Positions 31,554-40,492 of a stretch of DNA of 64,000 nucleotides are shown here, piece by piece. The notes below the pieces were generated by a model. It made no database searches. It saw only the letters and a program-made list of their open reading frames with translations, and was not told where the DNA came from. Source of the DNA: Rhynchopus sp. YZ270_cl-10 (taxonomy: Eukaryota > Euglenozoa > Diplonemea > Diplonemida > Diplonemidae); NCBI GenBank assembly GCA_964035575.1, contig OZ037866.1:1302001-1366000 (forward strand). The letters run 5' to 3'. The translations under genes were made by a program, and so were the position numbers. Positions within the stretch are counted from its first letter, which is position 1; every line of letters starts with the position of its first letter.

Positions 31554-32315
31554 AGCAAATGAAGCCACAGATTTTGTCTAAAGGTTTTTAGCAAAAGACG
31601 TTCGTTTATTTTTAAAAAAAAACTATATAGCAGAGCACACTCTAGGGTGGCTACATACAACCAAGTTTTCAAAACAAAAAATAGTGAATTCAAAAAAAAA
31701 AACAAATAAAACCCTCCGAAAACTGCTTCTCAAAAGCGGACAACAAAAGTTTTCAAAAGAAAAACAATCTGGGGGATCTGGGAGGGAGAATGACACAAGT
31801 GTAAGAGAGTGGATTGTGTTCTTTTAAGAGGGAAAAAAAAAATGCTGCACAATTTTTGTTTGCAAAAAAAGAGGCAATACGTTGTGGCATTCAACAAAAA
31901 AAATATTTCAACTTTTCATTTCTTTTTTTGCCAATCTGCGTTTCCGGAGCGAGAGAGCGCTGTCTGTGTTCAGTGAGAGGCGACTGACGGTTATTGATTA
32001 CACTGTAGCCGACTCTTTGTTTTTTCTCTTCACCCGGTTCCTTCTCAACATCTGAACCCATAAACGTTTCTGCTCTTAACGCGGTTTTGTGCCCCCTGAT
32101 GATTAGTTTGAAAACAACAAAAAAAAAAAAAAAGACAGTTTTACCTCTACCCATCCTTTTGTACATAACAACGTATTTTTTTAAAAAAGAATTTTGTGTT
32201 TTTTCTCTTTCCCAGCTTTTATTGTATGTTCACTTATGTTCTTGAGTGGACATATCTGATTGTATGATTATGTGTCTTTTTTTCTATCTATTTTAACGAT
32301 TTTTCTTAGTGAATC
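31554..32315. other. Intergenic region with module A and A/T runs
   Basis: 3' region of the four-pass protein gene. Dispersed module A lies at 31628-31676, just 75 nt after the stop codon. The rest is A- and T-rich with no coding signal. It ends at the target-site duplication of the next transposable element. Confidence 0.5.
31628..31676 (+). repeat. Dispersed module A, copy 2
   Basis: GCAGAGCACACTCTAGGGTG, GCTACATACAACC and AAGTTTTCAAAACAAAAA. It lies in the presumed 3' UTR of the four-pass membrane protein gene, so it may be transcribed. Confidence 0.65.
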
Positions 32316-32660
32316 CATAGTTCGTAGTCCGCCGGAGTCCGCCCGAGTCCGCCCGAGTCGAGACGGACTTTTGGCGGACTTTGAAAGTCCGTCTCAGGTC
32401 CGCCGGAGTCCGCCCGAGTCGGGCGGACTCCGGCGGACTCGGGCGGACTCGGGCCCGAGCTGGGGTACGACCACCCTCACTCCATTTTCCACCTCGGGAT
32501 ACTGCCCCATCCCTCAGCAAATGCAAAATTTTCACCCACCCCATCCCAATGTCTATGAAGAAAGCGAAAAGTACACCATTTGCGCAGGGAGTTGTTTGTA
32601 TTATATTTTTGAATTATATAGCTGGTAATATCCAGGTATATTAGTTATACACTCCAGGGA

Positions 32661-32791
32661 GAAATTGAAGCTTTTTTTCCCCGAGGGGGGTGCAACTCCC
32701 AAGGATGTGTATTTCCCGAGCCGAAGGCGAGGGAAATACGAATCCGAGGGAGTTGGCACCCCCCAAGGGGAAAAATCTTCAATTTCTCCCA
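32661..32791. repeat. Large hairpin inside the GTCCGCC element
   Basis: Arms GGGAGAAATTGAAG and CTTCAATTTCTCCC flank further complementary blocks (GGGGTGCAACTCCC with GGGAGTTGGCACCCC) around a small inner stem (TATTTCCC and GGGAAATA). It may be a separate foldback insertion. Confidence 0.6.
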
Positions 32792-32959
32792 GGAGTTTGT
32801 AATTTTATTGCCTCCAAATAGTGCCGAAAGCCAAAATTTTAGGGGGTTTTGACCCACCGCGTGTGCACATCTGTTGGTGGGTGCTTGGGGTGCCGTACAA
32901 AAAGAAATGAAGCCGAAAACTAGGAGAGGAGGGTCTTTTTGTATGTCTGAATACTTTTG

Positions 32960-33193
32960 TTAGTGTTTTTTGTTGAGACGGCTGAAGTAACTCCAGATGG
33001 TGTTGACTTCAATTTCCGTTCTTTGTGCAAGTGATCGAAGTAGCGGTGTAATCTTCTCACGTGGCTTGCGGGACTTGATCTTCGACAATTTCAGAAATCC
33101 TTGCAAAGCGATGTCATGGGTTTCTTTTGTGGGCGCCTTCTTCTGAGCATCCTCATAGATATCTGTGGCCTGCTTCTTGGTAGTCCTTGGCAT
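32960..33193 (-). CDS. Small basic protein carried inside the GTCCGCC element
   Basis: 77 residues from a true ATG: MPRTTKKQATDIYEDAQKKA continuing in an amphipathic, lysine-rich helical style and ending NTIWSYFSRLNKKH. The balanced composition and lack of repeats suggest it may be coding. No domain was recognised; the size and charge would suit a small DNA- or RNA-binding factor. It sits between the two halves of an inner inverted repeat, so it may be cargo of a nested element. Confidence 0.4.
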   Translation of the reverse strand: MPRTTKKQATDIYEDAQKKAPTKETHDIALQGFLKLSKIKSRKPREKITPLLRSLAQRTEIEVNTIWSYFSRLNKKH

Positions 33194-33621
33194 GATCTTG
33201 TGGTTTTGACGTTAAAATCCCTCTGGGAAGTTTTTTGGGTGGAAAAAAACCTCAAAAACGCGTTTTAGACCCCTAGAAAGGCTCAAAACTGCTCAATTCT
33301 TGCTGGAATTGCAAAATTGGGCACTTTTAGGGGTGTGACCAAAAAAATTTTCGAGAGTCTAGTTAGTACGGAGGCGCACCTTAGAAGGCAAAAAATCAAA
33401 AAAACAGCAGGGAAAAATAGACTTTTTATTCCCTGCCCCTTTTTAGCTGGGGTTCCCGGCTATTTACTATTTATTCCCTGCTCAAATTTACTTTTTTTCC
33501 CTCACCCCAGCCATTTACGGCTAAAAAATGCAGGGAAAAAAACCTACTTTATTTCCTGCCCCCCTAAAGCATTTTGGCTTGAGGCACAATATTTGGAGGC
33601 AATAAAATATTATTACATTTA

Positions 33622-34814
33622 TACATAGCGCTCTAATTAGACTCTAATTAGATCATTAGAGTCGGCAGTTAGAGTATAATTAGAGTCTTTAAAACTCTAA
33701 CTGAACTCTAATACTCTAACTGGACTCTAATTAGAGTATAATTAGAGTCTTATAAGAGGGTCAATAAAGAGGGACACATCAACCAATGCTATAGCCATCA
33801 ACCCAGGGAGCATAGCTAGTGCAAGAAATTCGACTTTGTAATCCAGAAAGTCTGTTCTCTGCTTGCAGAGAACCAGACACAAGAAAATATTGTTTGTTCC
33901 CCCAGAAAACCAGTGCACAATTCACACTCCTTGTGGATGGTCTTGTTGCCTTTTTAGCACAGGAATTTTGGCCCAGGGCATGCACTTGAAGCATGGCTAT
34001 TTAGTGTATGGGGCAGGGTGTTGTTTTGTTATGAATTCTCTTTGGTATAACATCTAAGTCAATCGCGGGTAGTTGTTCAGCGCGTTCAGGCTTGGATCTC
34101 TCCTGGGTTCATAAGTAGTATTTCTTCGGATGAAATGAACGTATGCTCGCTATAGATTTCCCGTCAACACAGCCCTTCGACCCCTTAGTGGTAGTTAAAT
34201 TCGATTGACATTTACATTCCTACAGATGAAAGAACAAGACACCACTTCTGTACCCGCGCATCAACATTTGTAGAAAACTTTGCACCCGAAACACCTTCAA
34301 TAACGCCCGCCAAAAGGCGCCCCTTGTTGCTGGGAGTTGGTTCTCATGTTTGATACCTGCACAGCAGGCATTCCTCTGAGTCCAACGCTGCTTGGCCTGT
34401 CTGCGGCGTTGCACCGAAGGTGCACATAGAGTTTTTGCATCGCATTCCCTAATGTGTGGGTCACTCACACTTGAGGGCATGTGCCACTGCGCGGGTTTGA
34501 GTACCTGGGTACCCATAGCTGAGAATAAGCCGGGTCCCGAGTCCCGGTACTGGGTACTAGGTACAGTAGGACTAGGACTAGGCCCCCACCCTCCCGGTTC
34601 CTTACGGCGTTTGCACCTACAAGAAGCCTGTTGTTTTACTCTAATTAGACTATAATTAGAGTGTAGTTAGAGTCTAATTATGCTCTAACTGCACTCTAAT
34701 TATAGTCTAATTGAAGAAAAGCGACTCTAATTATACTCTAACTGGACTCTAACTGACTTGGCCCAAAATCCCAGACTCTAAGTATACCCTAATACTCTAA
34801 ATAGAGCGCTATGT
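33622..34814. mobile_element. ACTCTAATTAGA-ended element, copy 1
   Basis: One of three copies (others 53145-54492 and 61974-63314). Ends are TATACATAGCGCTC and GAGCGCTATGTATA; the subterminal 150-190 bp are crowded with ACTCTAATTAGA-like units in both orientations. The interior (about 0.85 kb) has no convincing gene but is conserved between copies. This copy lacks the roughly 140 bp containing CCCGACCCGCTTTCAGGCGG present in the others, and no clean target duplication is visible. It behaves like a non-autonomous DNA element. Confidence 0.75.
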
Positions 34815-34951
34815 ATATTTATAACAATGATAATAATACAAAAATTAAAATACAAACAACTCCCTGCGCAAATGGTTTACTGGGGATGGGGTGGGCGAAA
34901 CTTTTATTTGAGGGATGGGGCAGCATCCCAAGGTGGAAAATGGAGTGAGGG

Positions 34952-35287
34952 TCATGGTTGTACAAAGTACTCGAAGAGTATCGAGTACTCGAAAACGAAA
35001 AAAATAGGCCACTCGACACTCGAGTACTCGCCCGACCCATTTTTTTTTCTCTTCAATTTACTCGTTCTGGCACTCGAGTACTCGAACGAGTAGAAAAAAG
35101 TCTCGAGTGCTCGGCCGAGTACTGTTTTTTTTTCCCCCCACTTTTTCCACTCGTTCGAGTACTCGAGTGCCAGAACGAGTAAATTGAAGAGAAAAAAAAA
35201 TGGGTCGGGCGAGTACTCGAGTGTCGAGTGGCCTATTTTTTTCGTTTTCGAGTACTCGATACTCTTCGAGTACTTTGTACAACCATG
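34952..35287. mobile_element. Palindromic foldback element with GAGGG target duplication
   Basis: A near-perfect inverted repeat with arms of about 145 bp opening CATGGTTGTACAAAGTACTC. Subrepeats of CGAGTACTCG fill the arms. It is flanked by GAGGG on both sides (34947-34951 and 35288-35292). The opposite end of the host element, at 32469, preserves the uninterrupted sequence (CCACCCTCACTCC), confirming this as an insertion. Confidence 0.8.
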
Positions 35288-35510
35288 GAGGGTGTTCGTA
35301 CCCCAACTCGGGCGAACTCCGCCCGAGTCCGCCTGAGTCCGCCCGAGTCCGTCTCAGGTCCGTCTCAGGTCCGCCCGAGTTGAGACGGACCTGAGACGGA
35401 CTCGGGCGGAGTTTGCCTGAGTCCGTCTCAGGCCCGTCTCAGGTCCGTCTCAACTCGGGCGGGTCTTGGTGAAATTTTTTTTGGCGGACTCCGGCGGACT
35501 ACGAACTATG

Positions 35511-36480
35511 TGAATCAGAACAACAACTCAAATGTACTTTTTTTTGAAGAAGAAAAACGTATGGTTTGCCGGGGGGTTCCTTTTTCGATGACTAAGCACA
35601 CGAGAGGCTTAAGTTCATTCCTTTTTCGCTTACCAACATTTTTCAGGGAAAAGTAGCTACTATAGGCGAATTATGCGAGCGTTCGCATAATTCTGGATTT
35701 TGGCCAGGGTTTCCGCGGCGGCCCTGAATATTTTTTTTACGCACACTACTTTGTGAGCGGAAAGTGTCACGTCGTTCACTCACCCAACCGTGCTCCGCAA
35801 CACCAACCAACAGGTAATTTTTAGTGTGTGTGGAAGCGTCAACGCATCAAACAACTACAAGAAGGGGGGTGAGGGAACGACAAGTGACACTTTTTCAAAA
35901 AAAAACAAACGAGAAAAAAAAAATCGTTGAGTCTGTTTTGTTTCTCCTTCACCTACGACACGTATAATAACAGAAGACGGTGTCGGGTATTAAAAAAAAC
36001 GAGGGAAAGGTTTGTGTTGTGTGTTTGCGTCTGCCTGCCCCTGCCCCCGTTGCCTCTCCTTGGGCCTTCACCCCCCATTGGGGGTCGCAGGTTTTGTAGA
36101 AAAAAAAATTAAAATAAAGATCCCCTTTCCCTTTCAGCGGTGTACCTCTGCCAGCCTTTTGCACAAACCCCAGTGCACAGTAGTATTATGTGCTTGTTGC
36201 TTTTCTCACAACATTCTTTCCCCCCCTAGCCAGGCTAGGCATACCTAGAAAGCGAATATAATATTCGCCCTATATTCGGATCCGAATGTAGGGCGAATAC
36301 GAAATTCGCCTTCTAGGTATGCCTAGGGGGTGAAAGAAGGTTGTGAGAACAGCTATCTCTCATACTTAATATTTGGGTCAAAAAAAAAAATGGTCCAATT
36401 TTCAACAATCAACTCCACCACTCCCAAAGAATAAATGCAAATAATCCCTTTTTTCCCACCTCCCTTTACCCAGAACTACA
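35511..36480. other. Intergenic region upstream of the ankyrin gene
   Basis: No gene seen. It contains a degenerate dispersed module D (35583-35622), a short palindrome CAGGGTTTCCGCGGCGGCCCTG spread over 35707-35729 that resembles a hAT end joined to its complement, and the second CATACCTAG foldback repeat (36233-36330). Confidence 0.5.
36233..36330. repeat. CATACCTAG foldback repeat, copy 2
   Basis: Starts GCTAGGCATACCTAGAAAGC and ends CTTCTAGGTATGCCTAG, with an inner palindrome around TTCGGATCCGAA. Closely related to 6101-6185 but with a longer inner palindrome. Confidence 0.75.
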
Positions 36481-36545
36481 CAACACATCTTCTTTTCCCT
36501 CCTCCTCTTTCTTTCCCCTCTCCCCTCCACTTCGCGCCACATCAG
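36481..36545 (+). promoter_or_regulatory. Polypyrimidine tract and AG before the ankyrin gene
   Basis: A 65-nt run of T and C (TTTCCCTCCTCCTCTTTCTT and similar) ends in GCCACATCAG, 9 nt before the ATG at 36555. This is the clearest splice-acceptor pattern in the window and is the reason for not using an in-frame ATG at 36435 upstream of the tract. Confidence 0.55.
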
Positions 36546-36554
36546 CCCCTCCAC

Positions 36555-37112
36555 ATGGAGCTCTGCGTCAAAGCAGACACGTGGTCGCACTGCTTTGAGT
36601 ATGAAGGGGGAGCCTCGCTCGCACAGCTCAAACACGCAGTGATGCTGTGCTCTGGAAGCTGTCTGCAGGATGCAAGCGAGTTTGATTTGCTCATTGACCG
36701 CGACGGAGGGGCCGTCGCCTTGACAGGAGACGGAGATGTACCGGGGCTGTGCCAGGGTGACACAGTCAAGGTTGTTCCCTCTGTGTACCACCAGGCAGTG
36801 GCGACGTTGAAGCATATGTCGATTGCGATCAATTCGCTGAGTCTCCTGAACGCCGCCTGGTGGGGTGATATGGACGTCTGCCAGCTTCTCCTCCATGCGG
36901 GTGTTCCTGTTGATGTCAAGGATGCGGATGGTCTGACCCCGCTTGCATGCGCCGCAGAGACAGGGAGCCTCCCCCTCTGCGAACTCCTCCTCGCGCAAGG
37001 TGCAGACGTGGACGTCGAAGACAGCAAAGGCATGTCCAGCCTGCGTCGTGCTGTGTTGTACCAAAACGGTGACGTAGCGTCGCTCCTGAAGCGGTACAGT
37101 AAGGTGCGATGA
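36555..37112 (+). CDS. Ankyrin-repeat protein with an N-terminal ubiquitin-like-sized domain
   Basis: 185 residues from the ATG at 36555. Residues 1-85 form a compact domain starting MELCVKADTWSHCFEYEGGA, with the length and strand pattern of a ubiquitin-like fold, although that is only suggested. Residues about 95-180 hold two to three ankyrin repeats: SLLNAAWWGDMDVCQLLLHA, then GLTPLACAAETGSLPLCELL, then a third partial repeat (GMSSLRRAVLYQNGDVASLL). No signal peptide, so cytosolic or nuclear. Ankyrin repeats bind proteins; the partner is unknown. Length is normal for a small ankyrin protein and the frame is intact. Confidence 0.75.
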   Translation: MELCVKADTWSHCFEYEGGASLAQLKHAVMLCSGSCLQDASEFDLLIDRDGGAVALTGDGDVPGLCQGDTVKVVPSVYHQAVATLKHMSIAINSLSLLNAAWWGDMDVCQLLLHAGVPVDVKDADGLTPLACAAETGSLPLCELLLAQGADVDVEDSKGMSSLRRAVLYQNGDVASLLKRYSKVR

Positions 37113-37738
37113 GGTGAGAATATCAAATTGAATGTGCAAAGTGTCGGGCGTAAGCTATGAAAAAATACGTACCTGGTTTTTTATGCAAACTCCAGGTATC
37201 CTTTTTGGTGTGTGGGGGGTGGGTGCTTACGACCGTATGTTTTATTCTTCTTCTTCTGTTCATCCAGTGCCGTCCGATGACGTGCGAATAATGTGTTTTG
37301 CTTTTTTGTTAATTCTGTGAGTCATCGTTGGCATTGAGCGCACTGCGTGATATGATCGTATTCGGCTGTTTCTTCAAAAAACGATTGGGGTTGTGTTGGC
37401 CACAACCTATTTTTGTGTGTACGATGCTTTCATACGCTTGATCTTTGCCATCAATTGTTGACATCAATTGTTGACACCACACAACTGGATGAAGTGTTCT
37501 CTGTCTCCGTTGGGCCGAGAGGTCTATCGGCATTTTAAGTAACTTTTTGGTTTTCATTTTACATCTTCTGCCGCAGGGTATTTTACTTTGTGCTTTTATC
37601 CGGATGACTGGCATCGTATGAGATCAGTCGGATATGCATCCTGCATCAATAACTTCACTTTTTAAGTTTTTTTTTAATAAAGATTTAATTTGTGTGAAAA
37701 ATCGAAGAGTTTTTCACCATTTTAGAATAAAAAGGTAA
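37113..37738. other. Intergenic region downstream of the ankyrin gene
   Basis: No gene seen. It contains dispersed module B (37588-37652) and ends in AAAAGGTAA, the target-site duplication of the Mutator-like element. Confidence 0.5.
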
Positions 37739-37953
37739 GGGAAAACCTTTATTCGGCTCACAAAAAGTAATTTTTCCATCATTCGGCTCACAAAAAAAAA
37801 TTAATCCATCATTCTATCAAAGTTACTATAATTTTTCCTTCATTCGGCTCACAAAAGTTAATTTTTCCACCATTCTATCAATATTTTGCCAATTTTTCCA
37901 TCATTCTATCAAAGTTTATTTTTCACTTTTTCGAAGAAATTTTTACCTTTGGG

Positions 37954-39188
37954 AAGGCTCGTTTTTCCTTTTAATGTTACAAAGTAACAATAAACTATAG
38001 TGGAGTTCATCTTCGGGTGTCTACACTAAAACAACCAAGTTTTCAATAAACCATTTTTCCCGGTGACCCCCCCCTCCCCACCCCCTATGTTACACGGAAA
38101 AACCGTTTTTCCGAATTTTCATTTATTGTAACAACAAGGCGCAGTGGACGTGCACATCCGAAAACACCCGCATTTGCATTTCCGGAATCCGTCCGCACTG
38201 TGGTGGGGTCAATCTGCCGAAATGGACAAGTTCTTGTTGTTGGAAAAAGCCACTTTTTCCCGCCATTGTTACAAAAAAAAAAGTTTTTTCCCCGGATTTC
38301 GGTCGGACCCCCTCCCCCCAGTGCTGTCGTGCCTGATCAGGCTGGTATGGCATTCGCCATACCTATTAAATTTGGTTTTTTTTCCTGGTAGGGCAAGGTC
38401 CGCCCTCCTGCCCTACCAGGATTTTTTTATTTTATTTTATTTTTTTGAGGAGGGGTTCGGCAGGCATTTTGTTAACCATCGTTACGAGTTTTTGGCGTTT
38501 TTTTTCTCATCGTTTCATCGACCGTGGGAGACCAGAACGCGACTCAATTGGTCAAACGCCGAAGGAAAAGGAAGCATACAGCATGGCGGAAGGAAAAAAA
38601 AGTAGCGTACCGTGCGCCTGCGGCGCAAGCGTGCAATGCACCCTTCCCATGACATAGTTTGGCTGTAAAAATGGTCAATTTTAAGCGCATTTTTTTTTGA
38701 AATGTTGCGTACCGTGGCTTCGCCAGAAACTTTCGTTTTTAGCGAAATACGTAAGTAAACTTTACGGAAACTGACGTTAATTACGAACGACAGCGCTACT
38801 TTATGGAAACATTTTTTAGAAATACCGTGGCTTCGCCTGGAACCTTTGGTTGCCGTGGTTCTTTTATAGATCTACTGAGGTTACTGATACGACAACTGAC
38901 ACCCACTACGGCTTGTGGTTCACCCTCCCCAACTGCCTTTCACGTTTTTGTGCATCAGAGGGGAGAAAGAGCCTCACCTTCTTGCACTGGCAGGGAGTCG
39001 CGCGCGCGAAGCGCGCGCAGCGACCGCTTTTACGGGGGGAAAGCTCGGGACCTTTTTTTGCGGGTTTTTTTTGGCCTGCCCTACCAGTGCCCTACTTATT
39101 AAATTTTTTTTCAAAACTCAGCGACAGCACTGCCTCCCCCCCCCTTTATTGTTACTTTGTAACATTAAATGGAAAAACGAGCCTTCCC
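37954..39188. mobile_element. Element nested in the left end of the MULE
   Basis: Inverted ends GGAAGGCTCGTTTTTCC and GGAAAAACGAGCCTTCC with further complementarity (AATGTTACAAAGTAACAATA). Flanked by CTTTG on both sides. The left-end sequence of the MULE resumes after it (AAAAAATTGGGTGGGATTTTT near 39195), matching the intact right end (39685-39720 reversed). The 1.2-kb body is itself a mix: module A at 37997-38050, a GCGCGCGAAGCGCGCGC hairpin at 38999-39020 and sequences shared with the 61.5-kb hAT element (GCGTACCGTGGCTTCGCC near 38706). No transposase seen. Confidence 0.7.
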
Positions 39189-39319
39189 TTTGCGAAAAAA
39201 AATTGGGTGGGATTTTTTGCCCGTTTTTATAGGTTGTGAGGGGAAAATCCGTAGGTGACTGTTGCGCGAAGGTCACGCATGTCAGCAATCACACTATGTG
39301 CACCATAGTTTGCTACAAT

Positions 39320-39622
39320 TCTCACGTTATCGCAGGTCGGGAGGCGACAGCGTCGACGATTCCTGTGCTGGCAACAGGGCTGTTGACATCGTCAGAGGTA
39401 CAGGTGTGCTCAGGGTCGTGCTGGGTGATGCGACAACCATCGCCGTCGTTCACCGCACACACCCTCCATGCACACAAGGGTCATTCGGGTGCTTGTGCGG
39501 TTCGAGACGCGGAAGGAAAAATGTGGAGGATGAAGGAGGGCCTGCCACGTTACCGTCTCCTTCAGGTCATCCAAGCTGTTAAACTCGGCACCAGTGACCA
39601 CTTGTCTTTGCATATTTAGCAA
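39320..39622 (-). pseudogene. MULE transposase N-terminal fragment (MuDR-type DNA-binding region)
   Basis: Reading leftward, TGAEFNSLDDLKETVTWQAL is followed by FSFRVSNRTSTRMTLVC, MEGVCGERRRW and, after a one-base frameshift near 39412, PEHTC. This order (an EFxSLDDLKE helix, a hydrophobic strand, a CxxxxC pair and an HxC pair) is that of the zinc-binding N-terminal region of MuDR-family transposases. The frame then ends, and the DDE catalytic core is absent. The first plausible ATG is at 39613. A clear fossil of an autonomous parent. Confidence 0.7.
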
Positions 39623-39942
39623 ACAGTGTGTAATTTGTGACCCTGTAAATATAAATTTTTCGAAAAATGCAAAAAATTGCCCCGTTTTTCCTCAAAAAAT
39701 CCCGCCCAATTTTTTTTTTCCAAACGTAAAAATTTCTTCGAAAAAGTGAAAAATAAACTTTGATAGAATGATGGAAAAATTGGCAAAATATTGATAGAAT
39801 GGTGGGAAAATTAACTTTTGTGAGCCGAATGAAGGAAAAATTATAGTAACTTTGATAGAATGATGGATTAATTTTTTTTTGTGAGCCGAATGATGGAAAA
39901 ATTACTTTTTGTGAGCCGAATAAAGGTTTTCCCAAAAGGTAA

Positions 39943-40492
39943 AGGGGCTTCCGTAGAAAAAGCATCGCACTAGGGAGGGTATGATTCTGTAATAACCGCG
40001 CATCGTTTTATGGCATATTCTCAAAAACCGCATTTTTCTCTCTTTTTTGCATCACCACCCCCAACCTCTGCCACACACTCTGCCCTTCTGATGTCTCAGC
40101 TGTGAGCGTCCTCGCTCACCAGAGCAACGTTTGGTCCTTTGATACATCCATACGAATACCCCTTAGCTTATTAGATGCCACATACACCACACCACACAGG
40201 GGTTTTTTTTGTTGTTCTCCTTTTCTTTGCATTCCTTTTGCTATTCTTTCTTTTTTTTCGTTGGCAACGCGCCTCCCCACCCAAACCCTACCACTGAAAG
40301 GGGGGCGGGGTTATTTTCTTTTTTTTGGCTCTAACACACACCCTCCCCCAAATTCATTTTCCAAAACGGCGATTTTAGTGGGACTTTTTGGGTGTCTGGA
40401 CTCCCCTTTTGTTTTAGACCATCCCTCTGCACTGATCACAGCACGTTAGAGTTGTGCGCTGTGAACAGAACGAACACGCGTCTCTTCACACA
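39943..40492. other. Intergenic region upstream of the glutamine-rich gene
   Basis: No gene seen. Pyrimidine-rich stretches and a candidate acceptor (TGATCACAG near 40440, 53 nt before the ATG). Nothing else stands out. Confidence 0.45.

Larger units (their letters stand above)
32316..35510. mobile_element. DNA transposon-like element with GTCCGCC-rich inverted ends
   Basis: The ends are CATAGTTCGTAGTCCGCC and its complement GGCGGACTACGAACTATG, flanked by a 6-bp direct duplication TGAATC (32310-32315 and 35511-35516). The inverted ends run about 300 bp and are packed with GTCCGCCCGAGTC-type subrepeats, followed by a matching inner part (32469-32610 against 34848-34952). Inside lie a hairpin (32661-32791), a small open frame (32960-33193), an inner inverted repeat (about 32797 and 33610), one copy of the ACTCTAATTAGA element (33622-34814) and a palindromic insertion in the right end (34952-35287). 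No known transposase is seen, so it is probably non-autonomous or of an unrecognised family. A related element lies at 51578-52462. Confidence 0.75.
37739..39933. mobile_element. Mutator-like element (MULE) with 9-bp target duplication
   Basis: Long inverted ends of over 200 bp start GGGAAAACCTTTATTCGGC and end in its complement. The element is flanked by AAAAGGTAA on both sides (37730-37738 and 39934-39942); 9-bp duplications and long inverted ends are typical of Mutator-like elements. The ends contain tandem blocks of ATTCGGCTCACAAAA and CATTCTATCAA. Just inside the right end, on the minus strand, is a decayed transposase N-terminus (about 39320-39622). The left end is interrupted by another insertion at about 37954-39188. 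Only a small part of the transposase remains, so the copy is dead. Confidence 0.85.

Noticed and set aside
35700-35735. Third hAT element starting CAGGGTTTCCGCGG
   Set aside because: The sequence is only a 22-bp palindrome, with no matching 8-bp flanks and no body.
36435-36554. N-terminal extension of the ankyrin protein
   Set aside because: The added residues are translated from the polypyrimidine tract (PFFPPPF, LLFPPPLSFPS). The ATG at 36555 follows the AG and begins a compact domain.
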